A model generated the notes under the pieces. The model was given only the letters and a program-made list of their open reading frames with translations, did no database searches and was not told where the DNA came from. From assembly GCA_003550325.1 (NCBI GenBank), contig QKWP01000248.1, positions 93,946 to 157,945 of the forward strand: 64,000 nucleotides of DNA, in the 5' to 3' direction. This document shows, in pieces, positions 58,159-64,000 of this stretch. Within the stretch, counting starts at the first letter, position 1; every line of letters starts with the position of its first letter. The DNA is from Gigaspora rosea (taxonomy: Eukaryota > Glomeromycota > Glomeromycetes > Diversisporales > Gigasporaceae). The translations under genes and the position numbers were made by a program.

Positions 58159-60198
58159 TTGTACCCTAGGGTACGACCACTAAGAAAAGTTGGAAAAGAT
58201 TATAAATATGATGGTTCAACAGGAAACATAAAAAATCATCCCTTAGTAGATCATGGAATCTTACCACCAAATGCTACATCTCAAGTAAAGCCAGGTGAAA
58301 AACTATCGATGAAATGGTTAAAAAAGCACCTCTACATCGTGCACCCAAACAGAAAAGAGTTACTACTAAATGGCTAGTTACTAATTCTTTACCATTTAGT
58401 GTTGTCTGTGGAAAAGGATATAGAAAAATGATAAATCGTATTGATACAGCATTTATACCACCTAGTTATAAAAGCATTAAAATTGATCTTTTTTCTGCTT
58501 ATCAAAAAGGAGTGTTGGAGCTTAAGGAATTAATTTCTACTACTTGTGAAACTGCTTCTATTACAACAGATTTATGGACGTCCCGTAATAATGATGGATA
58601 TATTAGTACAACACTTCATTGGTTAACTCCGGACTTTGAAGTACGTGATATAGTACTGACCATTGAATGTTTCGACCATCCACATACAGGTGAATAGATA
58701 AAAGACTATTTATATGATAAAATAAAAGAATATGGATTATCTAAAAAAGTTTTTTGTGCAGTAACAGATAATGGTGCAAATATGAAAAAGGCTCTTAGAT
58801 TTCTGGGTGGTGTAGTTCGTCTTTCCTGTTCTGCTCATACTTTTCAACTCACAGTAAATAAAGCTTTAAAACAATTGAACCATATACTGAAAAAATTCGC
58901 AGGCTTATTTTATTTTTCTGATTTCTAAAACAATGTCAATGCCTTGATCAAGCACAAATAGAATGTAGTAAGACTAGTATAGAGTCTATTCGATTATTCA
59001 ATTCTAAAGATTTATCAGAAATTTTACCTGAAGTCGAAATGGAAGATGACAATTTAGAAATATCTGATGAAAAGGAATTAAAAATTTTACGTACTATCAC
59101 TGATTCAAAAACTCGGTGGAACTCCACTTACCATTCATGGAAATGGCTCCTAGCTTTGCGTAAAGCAATTATATAGCTTTCTGCAACATTACATATGAAA
59201 GATAAGGATGGTGCTAAAGAAGATTCTCGTAAATTAAACCATCTTGTACTTGAGGAAAATGAATGGAAATTATTAAGAAATGGTAAAAACATTTAAGCCA
59301 TTTGATGAATTAACAACTTACTTTAGTGGAATTAAATATGCCACTCTTTCAGTTGTTAATACAAGTATCAAAGCATTAAAGCTTGAGTTTTATGGTGGTA
59401 CTATGCTAAATGAAATTGAAAAAAATATTAGTGATAATGGTATATATAAAAATAAAATATAAATTTATTAAAAATTTATTAAAAATTTATTTTAATTTAT
59501 TTTTTTTGTAAATTTTAGATGAAATAAATGAAAACTTATCTTGTGATGACAACGATATTGATGAAATCTCTGAAAATGATATACCACAACAATCGATTAC
59601 CCAGGAGTCACCCTCAAATCAACAAATAATCTCAAATCTCAAAAAAGTACTCTACAATTCTCTTTGCATTATTGGGATGATCCAGAAGATATTGGGCTAA
59701 TTGCAACCTTATTAGATCCATGATTGAAAGCAATGAGTGCATGGTCTAATATAACACGAAATAATACAATTGAGAAGTTACGTACTGAATTTGAAACCTG
59801 GCAGAATAGCCATTGCTGATGAATCGGCCAAACATACTGAACCAGCATGTTCATCATCAACTCCTTCATTTATGAAAAGAATTTTTAACCAAAATCAAGA
59901 TCAAATTAATTATAAAATTGAAATTGATAATTACCTAAATATGTCAATTACACCAATTCAACCTCAAAATATTGATATCTATCAATGGTGGTGTACTAAA
60001 CAGCAATCTTTTCCTATTCTAAATAGAATAGTACGTAAGTACTTGTCTGTTTCTGCCACCTCTGTTCCAAGTGAACATCTTTTTTCTGATGCAGGTAATC
60101 AGATTACCCCTAAAAGAACTCGCTTGGTACCTGAAATAGTTAATAAACTATTATTTGTTAAACGAAATAGTATTTATTGCAAAAAAATTTGGGGTTAA
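58159..60198 (+). pseudogene. hAT transposase relic
   Basis: hAT transposases cut and paste DNA with an RNase H-like DDE core and a C-terminal dimerisation region. Pieces in order: an N-terminal BED-like remnant (VGKDYKYDGSTGNIKNHP), a frame shift near 58314, then LPFSVVCGKGYRKMINRI, TTDLWTSRNNDGYISTTLHW (first catalytic Asp), a premature TAG at 58695, CAVTDNGANMKKAL (second Asp) and LSCSAHTFQLTVNKAL. After more breaks come TRWNSTYHSWKWLLALRK and an insert region with acidic DDNDIDEISEND. The dimerisation region reads DIYQWWCTKQQSFPILNRI and SVPSEHLFSDAGNQITPKR, ending near 60198. At least four stops or shifts disable it. It is the only transposase recognised in the window, and a relative could have moved the hAT-type MITEs listed here, though no TIR match links them. 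Confidence 0.9.
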
Positions 60199-60590
60199 CA
60201 AATGTTATAAATAAAAAATATTTAAAAAAAATTAAAGATTACAATTTAATAAATAAATTGGGCTACTTAACTATACATAAAGACCGTTATTCAATTAGTT
60301 TTCTTCACTTTGTCAAATTCGTGCAATCTAAATTAACAAACAACCAAATCTTTTTTTTATGGATTCAAAACGATCTTTTTGAATCCTCCAATAAGTTAAT
60401 CGAAGTTGTTATAATTTGCTTCTTTGTCCTTATATATCGCCTTTTAGTCATTCATTAAACTCTGCAACTCAGACATGATTCTAAAAAACTTTTATCTGAT
60501 TGCAAAAAAATCGGTTTAAAAGCAAATTCTATATAGTTACTAATAAAATTAATCAATATTTTTACTATATGCTACTACAGTACTAGCGCT
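60199..60590. other. 3' flank of the hAT relic
   Basis: An open frame at 60177-60458 overlaps the end of the transposase relic but has no recognisable content. Confidence 0.35.
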
Positions 60591-60725
60591 AGTTATATAT
60601 TAAAGAACAGTTAATAAAAAAAAAACTCTAAGTAGTAGATTTTTTTTAATTAGATAATCTGATTAAAAACGATCTACTACTTAAAGTTTTTTTTTATTAA
60701 CTGTTTTTAACATATAACTAAATAT
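60590..60725. repeat. Palindrome of about 135 bp
   Basis: AGTTATATATTAAAGAACAG, AACTCTAAGTAGTAGAT and complements ATCTACTACTTAAAGTTT, CTGTTTTTAACATATAACT around a loop near 60655. Confidence 0.7.
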
Positions 60726-60872
60726 CTAACCAGGGTCAAACAGGTAATACAGAAATATTAACCTCCCGAATAGAAACTAAACAAGACAAAGCCAGTAAAG
60801 AATTTTACCATTATGGCTTCTTTAAACTCCCCACTCACGAGCAAGACATTCTGATAATCTTTAAAACTAAAT

Positions 60873-61045
60873 AACCTGTGCACCTGGGTAGACCCATCGA
60901 TCAACCCGGATCAAACGGGTAACCTGTGCACCCAGGTGAACCCATCGATCAACCTGGGTCAAACGGGTAACTTGTGCACCCAGGTGGACCCATCGATCAA
61001 CCCAGGTGATTCGCGAGTTCACTCATTGGGTGACCCGGGTTGCAT
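60873..61045. repeat. 48-bp tandem repeat x3 with GGGTGACCC end
   Basis: Unit AACCTGTGCACCYRGGTRRA followed by CCCATCGATCAACC and AAACGGGT repeats about three times, then GGTGACCCGGGTTGCA, the inverse of the start at 56579. Probably the right subterminal region of the hAT-bearing element. Confidence 0.75.
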
Positions 61046-61169
61046 TTTTTTGAACGGAATCAAATAGTATCTAAATCATCCAAATCAGATCACTGTGTCA
61101 CAATATATTCAAGTTTTTATAAAATTTTATATATAAACATATGGATTTTGAAAATTTTTTTTATATAGT

Positions 61170-61510
61170 AGAGAGGGGGTTTAGCGCTACTATAGGTTTC
61201 CGAAAATAAGCAACCTCCAAAAGAAGCTATCCCCTAGAAAAATTTTTATAAAAATCGTTAACAGTTGCTATATATAAAACTTTTTTTTACTATGTAAACT
61301 TCAAAAGGTTGAATAAGTAAAGTTCAGCATAACGAAATACACTTACAGCAAAAATTTCATGGCATTTGGACAACTTTTTATTAGTACGTTTTTCAATTTT
61401 TCGAAAAATTTAACAATCTGAAAATAAGCTACCCTATAATTTTTTGTGTAACTTTTTGGCCAAAAAGGGTAGCTTATTTTCGGATAAATACGGTACTATG
61501 AGGGGGTACA
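61170..61510. repeat. MITE-like element with CCGAAAATAAGC ends
   Basis: Left GGTTTCCGAAAATAAGCAAC, right TAGCTTATTTTCGGATAAAT followed by ACGGTA. The terminus resembles the ACCGTATTT end of 41875-42568. The duplication is unresolved. Confidence 0.5.
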
Positions 61511-61924
61511 TAATATTATTTATGGATGCCCTCTATACAATACATGATTTATTGGTATCTACACCAACAAATTGTTTTGGATCTTCTTATTAGTAGAATA
61601 AATAAGATTAGTTAGATTAATCAGTAAGAAAAAAAACATAGAAACAGGACTTTAAAAAATTTTTTTTTCCCTTAAACAATTATGCTCTATTATTAGATAC
61701 TATTAATCATAAAAAACAAAATTACAACAAGGAAGTATCTATTACTATAATAGGCTACAACCTGGCTATTATAAAGGTGTCTGAGAAGGATTGTCGCACT
61801 GGTGTTCATCAAACGGAAGCAACTATGATCTTTTGCCATAAGTAAAACTTCCGCATATAAGCTGGTACCCAGTTACTACTTCAAAATCTACTCCTTCAAA
61901 AAAACTTCATCCCTGAGCTTCTCA

Positions 61925-62660
61925 TAAAATGAAGAAAATAATAGAAAAAACACGTAAAATAAGGCAAAAACTACTTAACAAAAATCTACAAAAAAAACCA
62001 AAAGAAAAATATACACAAGAAAAAAAGAAACAACCACAAAAACAAGAAAAACAGCAATAAAAAAATAAAAGAATAGAAAATGAAGGTATTACTACATCTA
62101 CAACACAACAACGATAAAAATTATACAACAATACATATTGATATGCAAAGCTTATCAAATTGATATATGTACATAATAAAAACCTATGTCTAAAATAGAA
62201 AAAAAATTTTCTCAGGCTTTTACGATTCCGAGACCTATAGTTCAACGTTTGTTTTGGTGGCCAGAGTTATACGTAATAGCATAGGTTCCAGTCCAAGGAC
62301 ACATTCCTGATTTGGAAAGAGTAAACACTGCCGATCATTTGAAGGAGGTAATAGAATGCCCACTTTTTGGCGAAAATTTTGAAAAATCCAAACAGGCGAG
62401 TGATATTACTTGGTGCAAATTTAAATGAACGTATAGGGAGTAAAAACTTATTTTTTGGTTATTTTCCATTGTTTTACTACAAGACACTTTGTTGACGAAG
62501 ACACTAATTCTTGATTTCTACCAAAATTTCATACACAAGGGCTCCATCTCCTGCCAGTTATCTCGTACAAAGACGCTTCTGGTTTGCATGCCGAATATAA
62601 GAAAGGAGTCCCCAGAAGAAAGTTGACCTTCCTAAAAACCATATACTTGTGTTAGCCTAT
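61925..62660 (+). pseudogene. Degenerate coding sequence, unidentified
   Basis: A Lys/Gln-rich stretch (KKIIEKTRKIRQKL to KQPQKQEKQQ) is followed by IEKKFSQAFTIPRPIVQRLF, HIPDLERVNTADHLKEVIEC, then in another frame SYKDASGLHAEYKKGVPRRK. Stops and shifts separate them. The composition is protein-like and the pieces are in one orientation, so this is probably an old mobile-element or gene relic. I do not recognise the family. Confidence 0.4.
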
Positions 62661-62899
62661 AGTACTCTTTAGTACCTGCAACTCTTTAACCAAAAACTTG
62701 TTGTTTTTCTTTTATCAGAAATTTGGACCTAATGATTATCAAAAAGAGTTTGATCAATTTAATCTTTTAAAATTTTAATAACTACTATCATCCTTATAAC
62801 TACTACTTCCATCTCTACTTTTAGATTTATTGGGTTCAAAATACAATGCTGTAAATGCTGGATCATGTGTTCGATAGTAATCCAATAATCGATGAGAGA

Positions 62900-63180
62900 C
62901 CAACATCTGCAAATTTTATATATAGATATATATCGATTACTAACTGGTAAGATATATATCGATTATAATCGATAGTGATAGTAATCGATATATATCGATA
63001 TATATCGATATTAATCGATATATATCTGATATAATATCAATTAATAATTATTATATTAACATAATCATGCTTTTTGAATATTTTACAGGTTTTCACAAGT
63101 TTTAGCAATTTAATTATAAATTTTTATTTATTTATTGTTATTATATAATATTTTAATTTATTAAATATACAATATTCTAT
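62900..63180. repeat. ATATCGAT word array
   Basis: Dense ATATATCGAT, ATCGATTA words (62920-63040), then a block shared with 31915-32050. It separates two pieces of degenerate coding sequence. Confidence 0.6.
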
Positions 63181-63182
63181 CT

Positions 63183-63698
63183 ATGCAATCACAACTCTTT
63201 TCATTGATCACTTGTACAAATTTCCGAACAAACGAAAAACAAAAAGTTTGTTTAGTAAAAGACGAAGCAGCTATTAAAACTGGTTTTTATAAAGGTAACC
63301 TACTTCTCTGTTCTTGGGGACTCCTTTATATATTCGGCACACAAGCCAGAAGCGTCAGTTATGCAAGATAACAGGCAGTAGGTGCCCTTGGTACAAGAAA
63401 TTCTGGTGGAAGTTTTTTTTCGTCGACGAAAGTATTATAGCTTGGCTAGGTGGTGAACTAAAAAATGAGTTTTTCAACACTCTCCCTAAGGTTTTTTGGA
63501 TACAAGAACATATTAGAACATATTCATACTATCATATTCTCGCTAGAAGTCTTTTCTCTAGAATTTTGGACGAAAAGTGGGAAATCTGGTATACCCTCTC
63601 CAAAAGATCAGCATTGTTGTTCCTATCCTAATCGGGAAGAAGCATGCAGGTGGATAAACAGGAACGGACATGTAATGAGATGTGGCACAATGGAGTAG
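63183..63698 (+). pseudogene. Degenerate coding sequence, second piece, unidentified
   Basis: Overlapping frames give KQKVCLVKDEAAIKTGFY, WWKFFFVDESIIAWLGGEL and EEACRWINRNGHVMRCG. It is less AT-rich than the surroundings and on the same strand as 61925-62660. It could be part of the same relic. No family recognised. Confidence 0.3.
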
Positions 63699-64000
63699 GC
63701 AGATCTGCGGAAACTAAATTCTAGATTTTTCTTTTTCTTGTCATGTACATATAATACTTTGGCGAGGCGTTTCCTTGCGCAGTATTATATAATTTTTATC
63801 TTGCTATTTCTTTTTGCTTTTTTTTTCTTTCTTTTCATTTTTACTTTTTATCGAACTTGGTTTTTTGTTTAGGTAGTAGTTGGTACTTTCCCACTTTATT
63901 TTCCTTTTATTATTTCTCCTTATTTGTTATAGTTTTTCTTGTAGTAGGTTCTTTCTACTAGAAAAGGTAGGAGAAGAAAGTCTAAAAAGAAGGCAATTCT
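63699..64000. other. T-rich window end, no gene
   Basis: T-rich with GGTAGTAGTTGGTACTTT and TAGTAGGTTCTTTCTACT words. It could be the untranslated part of a retroelement running out of the window. Confidence 0.3.

Noticed and set aside
60873..61010. CRISPR-like direct repeats
   Set aside because: The units are head-to-tail without spacers and the genome is eukaryotic.

Overview
The window is very AT-rich eukaryotic DNA: multi-exon genes with short GT-AG introns, abundant degenerate transposons, and a decayed kinase domain of the type (GIGKGGFATVYYATW) that is hugely expanded in arbuscular mycorrhizal fungi. A LINE reverse transcriptase with RNase H and a fungal shugoshin-like tail agree. My best placement is Glomeromycotina (Rhizophagus/Glomus type). 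This is an inference from protein flavour and composition, not a database match.

Only four genes look intact. They are (1) a four-transmembrane protein with a long prion-like Q/N/Y-rich N-terminus (3536-4957, +); (2) a RING plus C2H2 zinc-finger protein with the architecture of the Hel2/ZNF598 ubiquitin ligases but ending in predicted membrane helices (45547-47093, -); (3) a CENP-L-like inner-kinetochore protein (49393-50937, +); and (4) a DUF1295/steroid-5-alpha-reductase-like membrane enzyme (51187-52616, -), convergent with the CENP-L gene. Exon structures for all four were worked out from splice sites and reading phase. Broken genes are a shugoshin pseudogene (8518-9870, +), a protein-kinase pseudogene (12790-13730, -), a LINE (18240-24100, -) and a hAT transposase (58159-60198, +).

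Layout: 1-3.5 kb repeats and two hAT MITEs; 3.5-5 kb the 4-TM gene; 6.5-8.1 kb a coding-like segment split by a hAT element; 8.5-9.9 kb shugoshin relic; 11.9-15.2 kb a TA-flanked element containing the kinase relic; 15.4-16.7 kb a fold-back element built of about 200-bp dyad units; 18.2-24.1 kb LINE with two later insertions; 24-31 kb foldbacks, dyad satellite, SINE and MITEs; 31-33.6 kb A-rich repeats; 33.9-38.3 kb satellite arrays carrying three nested insertions; 38-43 kb more MITEs; 45.5-52.6 kb the gene island; 53-61.5 kb nested hAT elements and the hAT transposase relic; 62-64 kb unidentified degenerate coding sequence.

The strongest mobile-element signal is a set of short elements with TIRs beginning CAGTG, TAAGG, TAGGG or TAGTG, flanked by perfect or near-perfect 8-bp duplications, the hAT signature. 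At least eight insertions can be delimited to the base. The intact genes do not form an operon or obvious pathway. CENP-L and shugoshin both act at centromeres, but they lie 40 kb apart and one is broken, so I treat their co-occurrence as chance.
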